A stretch of 64,000 nt of DNA from Acetobacter malorum (GCF_001580615.1 NZ_LHZC01000047.1:1-64000), one strand, 5' to 3'. Positions 28,812-38,278 are shown, numbered from the stretch's first letter. Notes: generated from the letters alone by a model not told the origin. Numbers and translations are program-made.

Positions 28812-29723
28812 ATGTCACTGACCGATGCCCAACGCGCCGAAATTGCGGCGCACGCCCAAGAAACCAGCTCCACTCGCCGCCCCACGGTGCCGGCACTGGA
28901 GGCCATGCTCTATGAACCGCAGGAAGTGCTCGACCACGGGTTCCTGCGGGTTATTGACTATATGGGGGATGATTCCGCCATTGTGCAGGCAGCGCGTGTG
29001 TCCTACGGGCGCGGCACCCGCAAGGTGTCTGAAGATGCGGGGCTGATCCGCTATCTGATGCGGCATCGCCATTCCTCGCCGTTTGAAATGTGCGAGATGA
29101 AATTCCACGTCAAACTGCCGATTTTTGTGGCGCGGCAGTGGATCCGTCACCGCATGGCCAGCGTGAATGAATATTCTGCCCGCTATTCGATTCTCGACAG
29201 CGAATTCTATATCCCCGCGCCGGAACACATGGCCTCCCAGAGTGCGGTGAATCGTCAGGGCCGTGGCGATGTGCTGGCTCCGGATGATGCGGCAGCGGTG
29301 ATGGATATCCTGCGAGATGACGCCATCCGCACCTACCGCAATTATGAGACGATGCTGAGCACGGAAGGGGACGGCTACGGTCTGGCCCGTGAGCTGGCGC
29401 GCATCAATCTGACGGTCAACACCTATACCCAGTGGTACTGGAAGATTGACCTGCACAACCTGATGCACTTTCTGGCCCTGCGGCTGGACCCGCACGCGCA
29501 GTATGAAATCCGCGTCTATGCGGAAGCCATGCTGAAAATCCTGCACGCCTGGGTGCCGCAGACGGCGGCAGCATTTGAGGATTATCGTCGCGGTGCGGTG
29601 ACGTTCTCTGCCGGGATGCTGAAAATTGTCCGCCGCATGCTGGCGGGTGAGCAGGTAGAACAGGCCGGCTCTGGCCTGAGCAAGCGCGAGTGGGATGAAA
29701 TGATGGCGGTCCTGAAAGGCTGA
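28812..29723 (+). CDS. thyX: Flavin-dependent thymidylate synthase
   Basis: The 303-residue protein has the ThyX signature RHR-x7-S (Arg112-His113-Arg114 to Ser122). It makes dTMP from dUMP using FAD, NADPH and methylene-tetrahydrofolate, replacing ThyA. The ATG at 28812 follows AGGGAGAAGG. The N-terminal about 30 residues extend the core, as often seen in Alphaproteobacteria. A small membrane-protein gene follows after 10 bp. Confidence 0.96.
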   Translation: MSLTDAQRAEIAAHAQETSSTRRPTVPALEAMLYEPQEVLDHGFLRVIDYMGDDSAIVQAARVSYGRGTRKVSEDAGLIRYLMRHRHSSPFEMCEMKFHVKLPIFVARQWIRHRMASVNEYSARYSILDSEFYIPAPEHMASQSAVNRQGRGDVLAPDDAAAVMDILRDDAIRTYRNYETMLSTEGDGYGLARELARINLTVNTYTQWYWKIDLHNLMHFLALRLDPHAQYEIRVYAEAMLKILHAWVPQTAAAFEDYRRGAVTFSAGMLKIVRRMLAGEQVEQAGSGLSKREWDEMMAVLKG

Positions 29724-29733
29724 TTCCCAGCCA

Positions 29734-30009
29734 ATGAAGGACCCTTCATTCCACGACGAACCGTTTGTAGAGGATGAGGGCGCGAAGCCAGCATCCTCCC
29801 CCTTTCTGGCGACGTCGGATGACCTGAAAGGGCTACGTCCGCCGTCCGAACGGCTGCCAAACTTCACCCCTTTTATTGTGGTGGCGGCCTTGCTGGTGGG
29901 TGTGTGGGCGTATCTGTTTTTTACAGCCCCTAAGGATATGAAACCCCAGCATTTGCATGTGTGTGAAACACAGGGGCCGGATAGCCATAAGACACTCTGC
30001 CTTCACTAA
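29734..30009 (+). CDS. Small single-pass membrane protein
   Basis: The 91-residue protein is not recognised. It has an acidic, Pro-rich cytoplasmic N-terminus (about 1-42), one membrane helix (FIVVAALLVGVWAYLFFTA) and a short periplasmic tail with two Cys and three His (HLHVCETQ; KTLCLH). The gap to thyX is 10 bp, so co-transcription is likely. The paired Cys/His could bind metal or heme, but this is only a possibility. Confidence 0.65.
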   Translation: MKDPSFHDEPFVEDEGAKPASSPFLATSDDLKGLRPPSERLPNFTPFIVVAALLVGVWAYLFFTAPKDMKPQHLHVCETQGPDSHKTLCLH

Positions 30010-30163
30010 AATTTGACAGAATCGTCAAGTTCCTTGCTTTCTGTGCAGGTCAGCCTCTCGGGATGAGGTGTAGTGGCGCGGCAGCACTCTTCTGTATCGT
30101 CATAAATGTCATCGTTTCTGGCGGCTGACGGGCTTTTTTGTACAGAAGATGGATTGCAGTGAG

Positions 30164-30448
30164 ATGTCTATTTTATCATCAAAATTTTTACGCACGCTCT
30201 GTCTGGCCGCAGGTGGCGCGGCGCTGCTCGGCACGCTGACTCCGGCCCATGCAGAGGATTCTCTGCGCCAGCAACAGACGGAAGCCTGCAAGGGCGATGC
30301 GCTCAAGCTCTGCGCGCTGGCAATCCCCAATGAAAAGAAGATTACCGCCTGCATGGAGCGCAAGAAGGACAAGCTGAGCCCGAAGTGCCGCGCGTTTTTC
30401 GATAATAAACCGGCCAGCGGTAAAAAAGCGCCTGCTAAAAAGCACTGA
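30164..30448 (+). CDS. Small secreted cysteine-rich-repeat protein
   Basis: The 94-residue precursor has a signal peptide ending near TPAHA-ED. One Cys-rich repeat (PF00839-like) with four Cys in EACKGDALKLCALAI, ITACMERKK and LSPKCRAF follows. A basic Lys/Ala tail ends it. Similar periplasmic Cys-rich repeats occur in many Alphaproteobacteria with no known function. ATG 30164 is used because the signal peptide is then normal; ATG 30149 adds five residues. A TTGACA lies at 30013-30018 upstream, without a clear -10. Confidence 0.68.
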   Translation: MSILSSKFLRTLCLAAGGAALLGTLTPAHAEDSLRQQQTEACKGDALKLCALAIPNEKKITACMERKKDKLSPKCRAFFDNKPASGKKAPAKKH

Positions 30449-30489
30449 GGCTGGCCGGGGTGAGGCGGGCGGACCCGCCTCGTAGAGAG

Positions 30490-31629
30490 TCAGCCTGCCG
30501 TGGTGAGTTTGTCTTTGAGGGCAGCCGCCGTGGCCTGAGCAATGCGGCGGAAGGCTTTAGCGCCTTCGCTTTCCGGCGCGCTGGCCACAATCGGGGTTCC
30601 GGCGTCCCCTGTAGAGCGGATATCCGCCAGCAGCGGCACTTCCCCAAGGAAGGGCACACCCATGGTCTCAGCTTCCTTCTTCGCGCCGCCGTGGCCAAAC
30701 AGTTCCGTGTGGTGGCCGCAGTTCGGGCAGCAGAAGTAGGACATGTTCTCAATCAGGCCGAGAACAGGGACCTTCATTTTCTCAAACATGCTTACACCGC
30801 GCCGGGCGTCAATCAGAGCAATATCCTGCGGGGTGGAGACAATCACCGCTCCGGCCAGCGGTACTTTCTGCATCAGGGAGAGCTGGGCGTCCCCCGTGCC
30901 AGGGGGCATGTCCACCACCAGCACATCCAGCGGGCCCCAGTCCACGTCTGTCAGAAACTGATTGATGGCGCCCATCACCATCGGGCCACGCCAGATCATG
31001 GCCTGCTTTTCATCCACCAGCATGCCGATGGACACAGCGCTCAGGCCCCACACCTGCATGGGTTGCAGGCGGCCTTCCCGCACTTCCGGCTTGGCTTCCG
31101 TGCCCAGCATGCGGTGCAGGGAAGGGCCGTGAATATCGGCGTCCATCAAGCCCACGCGCAGCCCTTCCTGCGCCAGACCAATGGCCAGATTGGTGGACGT
31201 GGTGGATTTGCCCACGCCACCCTTGCCGGAGGCTACGGCGATAATGGCTTTCACATTCGGCAGCACGGGTGCGTCCGGGGCCGGGGCGGGGCCGCCAAAC
31301 GGACGATGCCCGCCGCCTCCGGCTTTGGGCCGTGCCGGGGCGGAGGGGGCTGCGCCGGGTGCGGAAGGCGCACGATGCGCAGTGAGAATGACGGTGGCCG
31401 TCTGCACACCCGGCAGTTTTTCCAGCGCGGGTTTGGCCTCGTTGCACAGCGGGGCGAGGGTGGCGGCCTGCTCCTTGCTGACAGCCAGCGCAACACTCAA
31501 TCGCCCCTCTTCCAGCCGGAAGCCATCCAGCTTGCTCAGGGCCAGCAGGGAGTGGCCTGTTTGCGCATCCCGTACGGAATCCAGCACACGGGCAACGTCA
31601 TCATGATTGAGGGGAGAAGAGTGTACCAC
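30490..31629 (-). CDS. mrp: Iron-sulfur cluster carrier protein Mrp/ApbC
   Basis: The protein of about 379 residues has an N-terminal DUF59/MIP18-like domain, an Ala/Pro-rich linker, and a P-loop NTPase domain with the deviant Walker A SGKGGVGKST. The CxxC region CCPNC probably holds the bridging Fe-S cluster. Mrp/ApbC proteins carry and deliver Fe-S clusters in the cytosol. The start is placed at GTG 31629 because the frame further upstream (to 31713) is Cys/Gln-rich and unlike the family; the true start is uncertain. It is divergent from the OpgC-like gene. Confidence 0.92.
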   Translation of the reverse strand: MVHSSPLNHDDVARVLDSVRDAQTGHSLLALSKLDGFRLEEGRLSVALAVSKEQAATLAPLCNEAKPALEKLPGVQTATVILTAHRAPSAPGAAPSAPARPKAGGGGHRPFGGPAPAPDAPVLPNVKAIIAVASGKGGVGKSTTSTNLAIGLAQEGLRVGLMDADIHGPSLHRMLGTEAKPEVREGRLQPMQVWGLSAVSIGMLVDEKQAMIWRGPMVMGAINQFLTDVDWGPLDVLVVDMPPGTGDAQLSLMQKVPLAGAVIVSTPQDIALIDARRGVSMFEKMKVPVLGLIENMSYFCCPNCGHHTELFGHGGAKKEAETMGVPFLGEVPLLADIRSTGDAGTPIVASAPESEGAKAFRRIAQATAAALKDKLTTAG

Positions 31630-31853
31630 TGTTTTTCGTCCTGACTCTGGCTGTCTCTGCGGCACAAGAGGCCTGTTGCCCTGTTGGCAACAGCATGAGG
31701 CTCCTGCCGTCAAGGGGGAAGAGCGGGTGCTGTTTTGCGGTCCCCATCGTTTTGACGCTTTTTTCAGGAATTCGGTGCGCGTAAAGAAGGAAATGGTCGC
31801 CCAATATCTGGAGTGCGCCAGAGTCTGATGGAAAAAGGGGCCGATCCGTTATT

Positions 31854-33029
31854 ATGAGCGCCATGCCGCACGATCCGTCCACCCTGGAAAAACCGGTCCC
31901 GCCCCCAGCCATGCCTCAGTCCGCTCCACCTGTGGCCCGCTCCGTGCGGGACCATCGGATTGACGCCATGCGGGGCGTGGCCCTGCTGATGATGTTTGTG
32001 GACCACATTCCGCAAAATCTGCTCAACCGTTTTACCATGCGGAATATCGGCTTTGCCGATGCGGCGGAAATCTTTGTTCTGCTGGCAGGCTATGCGTCAT
32101 GGCTGGCCTATGGGCGCGGCTTTCGGAAATATGGCGTGGCCGTCTGTTTGGGGCGCATTTTCCGCCGGTGTGTGCAGCTTTACATCGGGCAGACCATTAT
32201 GGTGATGGTCTATGTCATCACGGTTCGGGCCTGGCGGCACTATACACTGGTGCCGGTAGATTTTCTGGAGCCGGAACTCGCACATGGCCTTAGCTGGGTC
32301 TGGCGCGTCATGATGTTTGATGCACTCCCCAGCAACCTGAATATTCTGCCTCTTTATATCATCCTTCTGGGCGGCTTTCCGCTGTTTTATGTGCTGATGC
32401 GCATCCATCGTTCTCTCGCACTTCTGCTGTCCGGTGCGTTGTGGATGCTGGTCAATCTGGACCCCGGGCTGAACCTGCCCAACTGGCTGGACCCGGATGG
32501 CTGGTATTTCAACCCGTTTGCCTGGCAGTTCCTGTTCGCGCTTGGGGCGTCTGCGTCTGCTGAGACAGAGCGGCGCGGAGCGGACTTCCCGCGTCTGGAC
32601 ATTCTGGCCGGATGCTGTGTGCTGTATCTGGTGTTTTCCGCCCTGCAGGCCTTTCCCTGGGCACAGTGGGGGCTGCCGGATCTGCGGCCGTTTGGCACAA
32701 TGATCATGCCGGAAAAAAGCTGGCTCTCGCCCCTGCGCCTGCTGGATGTAATGGCCATTTTCTATCTGGTGCAGTCCTCTGCTGCGGCGCGTAAATGGGC
32801 GGCAGAAAGCCGGACCGGCCAGCTTCTGGCCCGCGTGGGGCGGCACTCACTGGAAATTTTTGTGGTGGGCACGGTGCTGGATCTGTACGCGCGCCTGCTG
32901 TTCAGCACGTTTGGGGATGGCTGGCTGTTGCAGATTGTCGTGAATGTGGCGGGCCTGAGCATTCTGTTCGCTCTGGCCGCCTGGCTGGACGGTTACCGCA
33001 AACGCCAGCGGGCTACGCGGCCAGCCTGA
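31854..33029 (+). CDS. OpgC-family membrane acyltransferase
   Basis: The 391-residue protein has about ten membrane helices and the OpgC entry motif RDHRIDAMRGVALLMMFVDH, containing the conserved Arg/Asp and His of membrane acyltransferases. OpgC adds succinyl groups to osmoregulated periplasmic glucans in Proteobacteria; the substrate here is inferred. The about 30-residue N-terminus is Pro-rich. ATG 31854 and ATG 31863 are both possible. A 7-bp dyad (33022-33028/33039-33045) spans the stop codon. No opgGH genes are nearby. Confidence 0.85.
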   Translation: MSAMPHDPSTLEKPVPPPAMPQSAPPVARSVRDHRIDAMRGVALLMMFVDHIPQNLLNRFTMRNIGFADAAEIFVLLAGYASWLAYGRGFRKYGVAVCLGRIFRRCVQLYIGQTIMVMVYVITVRAWRHYTLVPVDFLEPELAHGLSWVWRVMMFDALPSNLNILPLYIILLGGFPLFYVLMRIHRSLALLLSGALWMLVNLDPGLNLPNWLDPDGWYFNPFAWQFLFALGASASAETERRGADFPRLDILAGCCVLYLVFSALQAFPWAQWGLPDLRPFGTMIMPEKSWLSPLRLLDVMAIFYLVQSSAAARKWAAESRTGQLLARVGRHSLEIFVVGTVLDLYARLLFSTFGDGWLLQIVVNVAGLSILFALAAWLDGYRKRQRATRPA

Positions 33030-33115
33030 TGTTCGAAACAGGCTGACGGTGGAACAGGATCGTGCGATAGACTAAGGTCCGATGTGATTTCTGACGTTTG
33101 AGAGTATTGTCGCCC

Positions 33116-34681
33116 ATGCGCCTGTCCAGTCATCTCCTTTGTGCCGGTTCTCTGTCCTGCCTGCTGCTGGCGGGGGTTTCCGGCCCGGTTGCTGCATGGG
33201 CTGCGGAGGGGGCTGCTCTGGCGGCAGCACCTCAGGCGGCGGCTCCGGTTGCGGGGCGGCTGAACGGCGCGCCCGACAGTTTTGCCGATCTGGCCGCTAA
33301 GTTGCTGCCTGCCGTTGTCAACGTCTCCACCACGCAGACCGTCAAAAGCGGCTCTGATGAGGACGATGAGGATGGCGATGGCGGGGATGACCAGCTCCCC
33401 CAGATGCCAAACTTCCCGCAGGGCTCACCCTTTGAGAAATTCTTTCACGACTTTATGAACCGCCAAAGCAGCCCGGACGCGCCGCCGCGCCGCATGCAGG
33501 CGCTGGGTTCCGGCTTCATTATCGATCCGGCGGGCTATATCGTGACGAACAATCACGTCATTCGCCATGCGGACAAGATTACGGTCACGCTGCAGGATAA
33601 TACGGTGCTGACCGCCCGCGCCGTAGGGCATGATGACCGGACCGATCTGGCCTTGCTGAAAGTGGACAGCAAGAAGCCGCTGCCCGCTGTCCATTTTGGG
33701 GATAGCGATAAGCGCCGGGTAGGGGACTGGGTTCTGGCCATTGGCAACCCGTTCGGCCTGTCTGGCACGGTAACGGCGGGGATCATTTCCTCACGCGGGC
33801 GCAATATTGATCAGGGCCCGTATGATGACTTCATCCAGACGGATGCGCCCATCAACAAAGGCAACTCCGGTGGCCCGCTGTTTGATATGGACGGCAACGT
33901 CATCGGCGTGAACACGGCCATTTACTCGCCGTCTGGCGGCTCTGTGGGGATTGGCTTCTCCATTCCGGCCAATGAGGCGCGCGGGATTTTGGAACAGCTC
34001 CGCAAAACCGGGAAAGTCTCTCGCGGCTGGCTGGGTGTGCGTATTCAGAACGTGACGCAGGATATTGCGGATGGTCTGGGCCTGAGCCCGGCGCGCGGTG
34101 CGCTGGTGGCCGGTGTGGAAAAAGACGGCCCTGCCGCCAAAGCCAAACTCCAGACAGGTGATGTGATCCAGACGCTGGATGGCCAGTCTATTGAAGGCAA
34201 GGCACTCCCGCGCCTGTCCGCCCAGTTGCCGGTGGGTACGGTGGCGCATCTTGGTGTGTGGCGTCACGGTAAAATGGTGGATGTACCGGTGACTATCGGG
34301 ATGCTGCCGGAACCGGCAGCCGAGCCGGAAGCCAAGCCCGCTGCAACCCCCAAAGGGGCGGCGGAAGTCAGCCTCTCCAAGCTCGGCTTCTCAGTCGGGC
34401 CGCTGGATGCAGCCGCCCGCCAGAAATACAGCCTGCCGTCTGGCCAGAAAGGGGTGCTCGTCACCTCCGTGAAGGACGGTGGTCTGGCCTCTGATCGTGG
34501 CCTGCGTGAAGGCGATGTGGTGACGGAGGTTCAGCAGGCGGAAGTGACCAGCCCGGCAGACCTCAAAAAACGGATTGAAGACGCGCAGAAAGCCCACAAG
34601 AAATCCGTGCTGCTGCTGGTGCATGATGCCGATGGCCTGCGCTGGGTGCCGTTCCCACTGAATGGTGAGGACACCCCCTGA
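33116..34681 (+). CDS. degP: Periplasmic serine protease of the HtrA/DegP family
   Basis: The 521-residue protease-chaperone has a signal peptide, a trypsin-like domain and two PDZ domains. The triad is His147 (NNHVIRH), Asp177 (DRTDLALLK) and Ser251 (NKGNSGGPL). A very acidic stretch (DEDDEDGDGGDD) lies before the protease domain. It degrades or refolds misfolded envelope proteins. I use ATG 33116 since the signal peptide then starts normally; a TTG at 33098 would add six residues. Whether it is DegP- or DegQ-like cannot be settled. Confidence 0.93.
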   Translation: MRLSSHLLCAGSLSCLLLAGVSGPVAAWAAEGAALAAAPQAAAPVAGRLNGAPDSFADLAAKLLPAVVNVSTTQTVKSGSDEDDEDGDGGDDQLPQMPNFPQGSPFEKFFHDFMNRQSSPDAPPRRMQALGSGFIIDPAGYIVTNNHVIRHADKITVTLQDNTVLTARAVGHDDRTDLALLKVDSKKPLPAVHFGDSDKRRVGDWVLAIGNPFGLSGTVTAGIISSRGRNIDQGPYDDFIQTDAPINKGNSGGPLFDMDGNVIGVNTAIYSPSGGSVGIGFSIPANEARGILEQLRKTGKVSRGWLGVRIQNVTQDIADGLGLSPARGALVAGVEKDGPAAKAKLQTGDVIQTLDGQSIEGKALPRLSAQLPVGTVAHLGVWRHGKMVDVPVTIGMLPEPAAEPEAKPAATPKGAAEVSLSKLGFSVGPLDAAARQKYSLPSGQKGVLVTSVKDGGLASDRGLREGDVVTEVQQAEVTSPADLKKRIEDAQKAHKKSVLLLVHDADGLRWVPFPLNGEDTP

Positions 34682-34730
34682 GCCGGTTCTGCGTTTTCTG
34701 CCGGTCTTGTAAAAGCAGAGCGGGCTTTTG

Positions 34731-35756
34731 ATGCATTTTAAAATTTTGTCTGCCCCATGGCTGGGCAACCCGGTTGTCCGGCAGACTATCAGGCTTCTGG
34801 TATCTGTTGGGCTGTGCGGATTTGTGACGTGGATCACCAATCTACAGGAGCCGGGCTGGGCGCTGATTACTTCAGTGATTGTCACCCAGAGCAGTATTAC
34901 GGAAACGCTGTCCAGCGGGCGGTATCAGCTTGTTGGCACGTTGATCGGGGCTGCGGCCAGCATTCTGCCCATCACGCTCATGCTGTACCACTGGCCGCTC
35001 TGGGAATCCTTTGCGATCGCCTTTGTGCCGCTGGCCATTCTGGCCTCCTGGAAGCCGGGCACGCGGATGGGGGTGGTCACGCTGATGATCGCCACCCTGT
35101 TTGCCACGCCGAATGACCCCTACCTGCTGCCGGTTGAGCGCGTGCTGTCCATTCTGATGGGCGTGGGGGTTTCCATGCTGGTGACCTACGTTGTGCTGCA
35201 CGAGCAGGCGCGGCGGGATGCCTTCCGCAATGCCGCGACCACCGTGCGCCAGATTGTCGAGATGCTGACGCAGGCCCACAATCATGAGATGGACTGGGCG
35301 CAGATTCAGGATCTGAATGACGCCAGCGTGGCCTCCCTGCGCAAGGTGCAGAGTGCGGTGGAGGAAGCGCGGCGTGAACACTGGCGACCGCTGGAAAAAC
35401 GGGACCCCATGCTGGCGGAACTGCCCAAGGCCCTGCGGCAGTTGCAGATGGATGCGCTGGTGGTCACCCGTGCTGTTCTGCTGGCCGAGCATCAGCCTGT
35501 GCAGGGGAAGGACGAGGCGACGGACCCGCTCAGCCCCGCCCTGATGCGGGCGTTTGACTGGATTATCCAGCGCTGCGAGAGCGAGGTTGTGTCCCGCACG
35601 GGTGAGGAATATCGCGTGGCAGCCGGGGTGATTACGGCGCTGCCGGATGATGGCGCGCAGGGTGAGGAAATCATGGGTTTCGTCATGGGCGTTCTCCGCA
35701 CGGACCTGAAAACCCTGATCCAGCTTCTGGCCGAAGACGACACCAAAAAAGCCTGA
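34731..35756 (+). CDS. FUSC-family (aromatic acid exporter-like) membrane protein
   Basis: The 341-residue protein has about six membrane helices in the first 160 residues, with QEPGWALITSVIVTQ and a GTLIGAAAS motif typical of FUSC/ArAE proteins. A soluble helical C-terminal half follows. Larger relatives (AaeB) export aromatic acids with a membrane-fusion partner, but no partner gene is present here. It follows the protease gene by 49 bp. The ATG at 34731 is preferred over the overlapping TTG. Confidence 0.78.
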   Translation: MHFKILSAPWLGNPVVRQTIRLLVSVGLCGFVTWITNLQEPGWALITSVIVTQSSITETLSSGRYQLVGTLIGAAASILPITLMLYHWPLWESFAIAFVPLAILASWKPGTRMGVVTLMIATLFATPNDPYLLPVERVLSILMGVGVSMLVTYVVLHEQARRDAFRNAATTVRQIVEMLTQAHNHEMDWAQIQDLNDASVASLRKVQSAVEEARREHWRPLEKRDPMLAELPKALRQLQMDALVVTRAVLLAEHQPVQGKDEATDPLSPALMRAFDWIIQRCESEVVSRTGEEYRVAAGVITALPDDGAQGEEIMGFVMGVLRTDLKTLIQLLAEDDTKKA

Positions 35757-35844
35757 GGCTGCCTGAAGGGCAGGATAAATCTTTCAGGGTTTGACGAACT
35801 CAGGCCCGGTTGAGGCTTTTTTTCAGCACAGGGAGTATTTTGCC

Positions 35845-36828
35845 ATGAGTGATGAAACCAACACCGTTATCCGCGTGCATGAAACAGGCGGCCCGGATGT
35901 GCTGAAGGTGGAAAACCTGCCCGTGCCCACGCCGGGTGCTGGGGAAGTCCTGCTGCGGCAGGAGGCGATTGGCGTCAACTTCATTGATACCTATTTCCGC
36001 TCCGGCCTTTATAAATTTCCGTCTCTGCCTGCCATTCCGGGAATGGAAGGGGCGGGCGTGATTGAGGCCGTGGGGCCGGATGTAACGGACCTCAAACCCG
36101 GAATGCGCGTGGCCTATGCCGGGGTGCGGGGCGGGTATGCGCAGTATCGGACCATTGCGGCTGATCGTCTGGTTGTGTTGCCGGAAAATGTGTCATGCGA
36201 GACGGCCGCCGCCGTGACCCTGCGGGGGCTTTCCGCGCACATGCTGCTTCGGCAGGTTTATCCGGTGCGCAAGGGTGAGACTATTCTGGTTTATGCCGCC
36301 GCCGGAGGGGTCGGGCAGTTGCTTTGCCAGTGGGGCAAACATCTGGGCGCACGGGTGATCGGCGTAACCTCCACGCAGGAAAAGGCTGATCTGGCCCGCG
36401 CCTGCGGTGCGGCGGAGGTGCTGGTGGGCACGGATAACCTGCCCCAGCGCGTGCGGGAGCTGACAGACGGCGCCATGCTGCCGGTGGTGTATGATAGCAT
36501 CGGGCGGGATACGTTTGAGGCCAGCCTGTCCTGTCTGGCACCGCGTGGCCTGATGGTGAGCTACGGCAATGCGTCCGGCCCGGTGACAGGTGTGGATGTG
36601 GGGACATTAGGCGCGCATGGCAGCCTCTATCTCACCCGGCCTTCTCTGATGACCTATATCGCGGACAAATCCGAGCTTCAGGCCTCAGCCGCCGCCCTGT
36701 TCAGCATGCTGGAGCAGGGGGTGTTGCGGCCCTCCATCGGGCAGCGTTTTGCGCTGGCGGAGGCCGCTGAGGCCCATCGGGCTCTGGAGTCGCGCAAGAC
36801 TGCTGGCAGCACCATTCTGCTGCCGTAA
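35845..36828 (+). CDS. qor: NADPH:quinone oxidoreductase, zinc-free MDR family
   Basis: The 327-residue medium-chain reductase resembles E. coli QorA. It has the GroES-like N-domain (VNFIDTYFRSGLY; PGMEGAGVIEAVG) and a Rossmann domain with AAAGGVGQL. It lacks the zinc-ligand cysteines of alcohol dehydrogenases. It would reduce quinones or enones with NADPH. The ATG at 35845 follows GGGAG at good spacing; a longer frame to 35791 is not supported. Confidence 0.9.
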   Translation: MSDETNTVIRVHETGGPDVLKVENLPVPTPGAGEVLLRQEAIGVNFIDTYFRSGLYKFPSLPAIPGMEGAGVIEAVGPDVTDLKPGMRVAYAGVRGGYAQYRTIAADRLVVLPENVSCETAAAVTLRGLSAHMLLRQVYPVRKGETILVYAAAGGVGQLLCQWGKHLGARVIGVTSTQEKADLARACGAAEVLVGTDNLPQRVRELTDGAMLPVVYDSIGRDTFEASLSCLAPRGLMVSYGNASGPVTGVDVGTLGAHGSLYLTRPSLMTYIADKSELQASAAALFSMLEQGVLRPSIGQRFALAEAAEAHRALESRKTAGSTILLP

Positions 36829-37017
36829 ACGGTGTCTTGCGGCTTCCGGCCTGCATGAACCGGGAACGATGGGGTGCCGAGGGCGTTTTTTAAAGAGGTG
36901 CGCGTGATGGCGCTGGCATGCGGTTGTTAGCGCATGACGGAGTGCCGCGGATCGGTTAGATTGAGACGTCTGCCCGGCACATCGGGTGGGCGAAAAAGAA
37001 TGCAAGGATAGTCTGAT

Positions 37018-37131
37018 ATGCCGAAATGTCCGGTAAAGTGCCCGAAATCCCCCTGTATGCGCGGTCTGCTGATTGCTGGCCTGGTTGCTGCGGCGGTTTA
37101 TTTCTTCCGCAAGAAAAAATGCTGCGGCTAA
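37018..37131 (+). CDS. 37-residue Cys-rich membrane microprotein
   Basis: ATG at 37018 has AAGGA about 10 bases upstream, and TAA lies at 37129-37131. The N-terminus has three Cys in MPKCPVKCPKSPC. One membrane helix follows (GLLIAGLVAAAVYFF), then a basic end RKKKCCG with two more Cys. A terminator follows at 37166. Signals for translation, a credible hydrophobic segment and an own terminator make a real gene likely. I do not know the family. Metal or Fe-S binding, or acylation of the terminal CC, are possible but unproven. Confidence 0.6.
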   Translation: MPKCPVKCPKSPCMRGLLIAGLVAAAVYFFRKKKCCG

Positions 37132-37165
37132 ATCTGATTTTCTGACCAGACATGGCCAGACCCAA

Positions 37166-37199
37166 AGCCCGCCCGGTGCAAGCCGGACGGGCTTTTTTT
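37166..37199 (+). terminator. Rho-independent terminator after the microprotein gene
   Basis: AGCCCG (37166-37171) pairs with CGGGCT (37188-37193), with an inner CCGG/CCGG pair separated by one mismatch; seven T follow. Confidence 0.82.
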
Positions 37200-37361
37200 A
37201 TGCCCGGTTGAAAGGGCAGGGGCTGCCAACGCTCCATTGAGGTAGAGCAATGTGCTGGCAACGGGTTGTGTTATGGTGCCGGCTCTGTATCAGACTAAAT
37301 TCAGTGTAACTGCTGTCTGCATCCCTGTGTTGTCAGACTGATTTAAGAAAGGATAAGGGCG

Positions 37362-38144
37362 TTGCATCCTATCGTCTCCCGTCTTGCTTCTCTGGCTGCA
37401 GGGTCCATGGCTGCATGTGCGCTGACAGTTGGCGGCGTTGTTGCTGCTGGTCTGCCGTCAGCAGCCCATGCGCAGGCTTCTGTTCTGCTCAAAAACCAGT
37501 CTGCCAAGGCTGTTGTGGAAACTGTCGACCATGATGCCCGTGAGCTTCTGCTGCGTGAAGCCAATGGTCACCTCATCACCATCGAATACGGTTCTGCCGT
37601 GCGCGATCTGCCGCATGTGAATGCGGGCGACAAGCTGAGCATCCGCTTTGTAGAAACGCTGGGTGCAGAGATTGCCCCGCCGGACAGCCCCCTGCCGGAA
37701 TCCACGCTGACGACCGCCAAAGGCTACGTGCATGGCCACCCGCGCGGCGTGATTGCAGCTTTCCGCCGTGAACGCGCAACTGTGCAGAGCATTGACCTTA
37801 CGACCCACACCCTGTCCTTCGTGACGACGGATGGTGAGTCTCACATTGCCGTGCTGCGCATTAAGGCGATGCAGGACTTCATGGCAACGCTGAAGGTTGG
37901 CGATGTTATCGACATCACCCGCACGGAATCCATTTCCTACGTCATCCTGAACGACACGGTTGCTCCGGCAGCGGACCCGAACGCTGCGGTTCAGGCTCCG
38001 GCTGATGCGGCCAACGCTGCTGCTGGTGCCGCTGCAACGGTTCCGGCCGTGCCTGCAGTTCCGGCTGCACCGGGTGTTCCCGCGGCTCCTGCCGTTCCCG
38101 CAGCACCAGCTGTGTCTGCCCCGGCAGTATCTCCGGCTCAGTAA
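37362..38144 (+). CDS. Exported protein with an Ala/Pro/Val-rich tail, unknown function
   Basis: The 260-residue precursor has a clear signal peptide ending near SAAHAQA. A beta-rich domain of about 150 residues has two related halves: AVVETVDHDARELLLREANG and a later VQSIDLTTHTLSFVTTDG. They look like two OB- or DUF5666-like repeats. The last about 50 residues are an Ala-Pro-Val tail made of VPA/APA units. The start is TTG 37362 with AAGGA about 9 bases upstream; no ATG or GTG is in frame nearby. It has its own terminator. Confidence 0.7.
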   Translation: MHPIVSRLASLAAGSMAACALTVGGVVAAGLPSAAHAQASVLLKNQSAKAVVETVDHDARELLLREANGHLITIEYGSAVRDLPHVNAGDKLSIRFVETLGAEIAPPDSPLPESTLTTAKGYVHGHPRGVIAAFRRERATVQSIDLTTHTLSFVTTDGESHIAVLRIKAMQDFMATLKVGDVIDITRTESISYVILNDTVAPAADPNAAVQAPADAANAAAGAAATVPAVPAVPAAPGVPAAPAVPAAPAVSAPAVSPAQ

Positions 38145-38175
38145 CGTCTCTGATTTTTCTCAGCGCTTACAGAAA

Positions 38176-38202
38176 AGGCGTCCCGTTTGGGGCGCCTTTT
38201 TT
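38176..38202 (+). terminator. Rho-independent terminator
   Basis: A 9-bp stem with one G-U pair (38176-38184 with 38189-38197), loop GTTT and a T-run through 38202. Confidence 0.88.
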
Positions 38203-38278
38203 ATTTGAGGACCCAGCGCCATCAATTCACCAGATTCCTTATTACAGTATCGAACTGTTTTGAATGGAACTGTGATGA

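Noticed and set aside
33022..33045. Dyad CAGCCTG/CAGGCTG at the end of the OpgC-like gene containing TTCGAA
   Set aside because: It looked like a tRNA T-arm, but no other tRNA part is present; it is a hairpin over the stop codon without a T-run.
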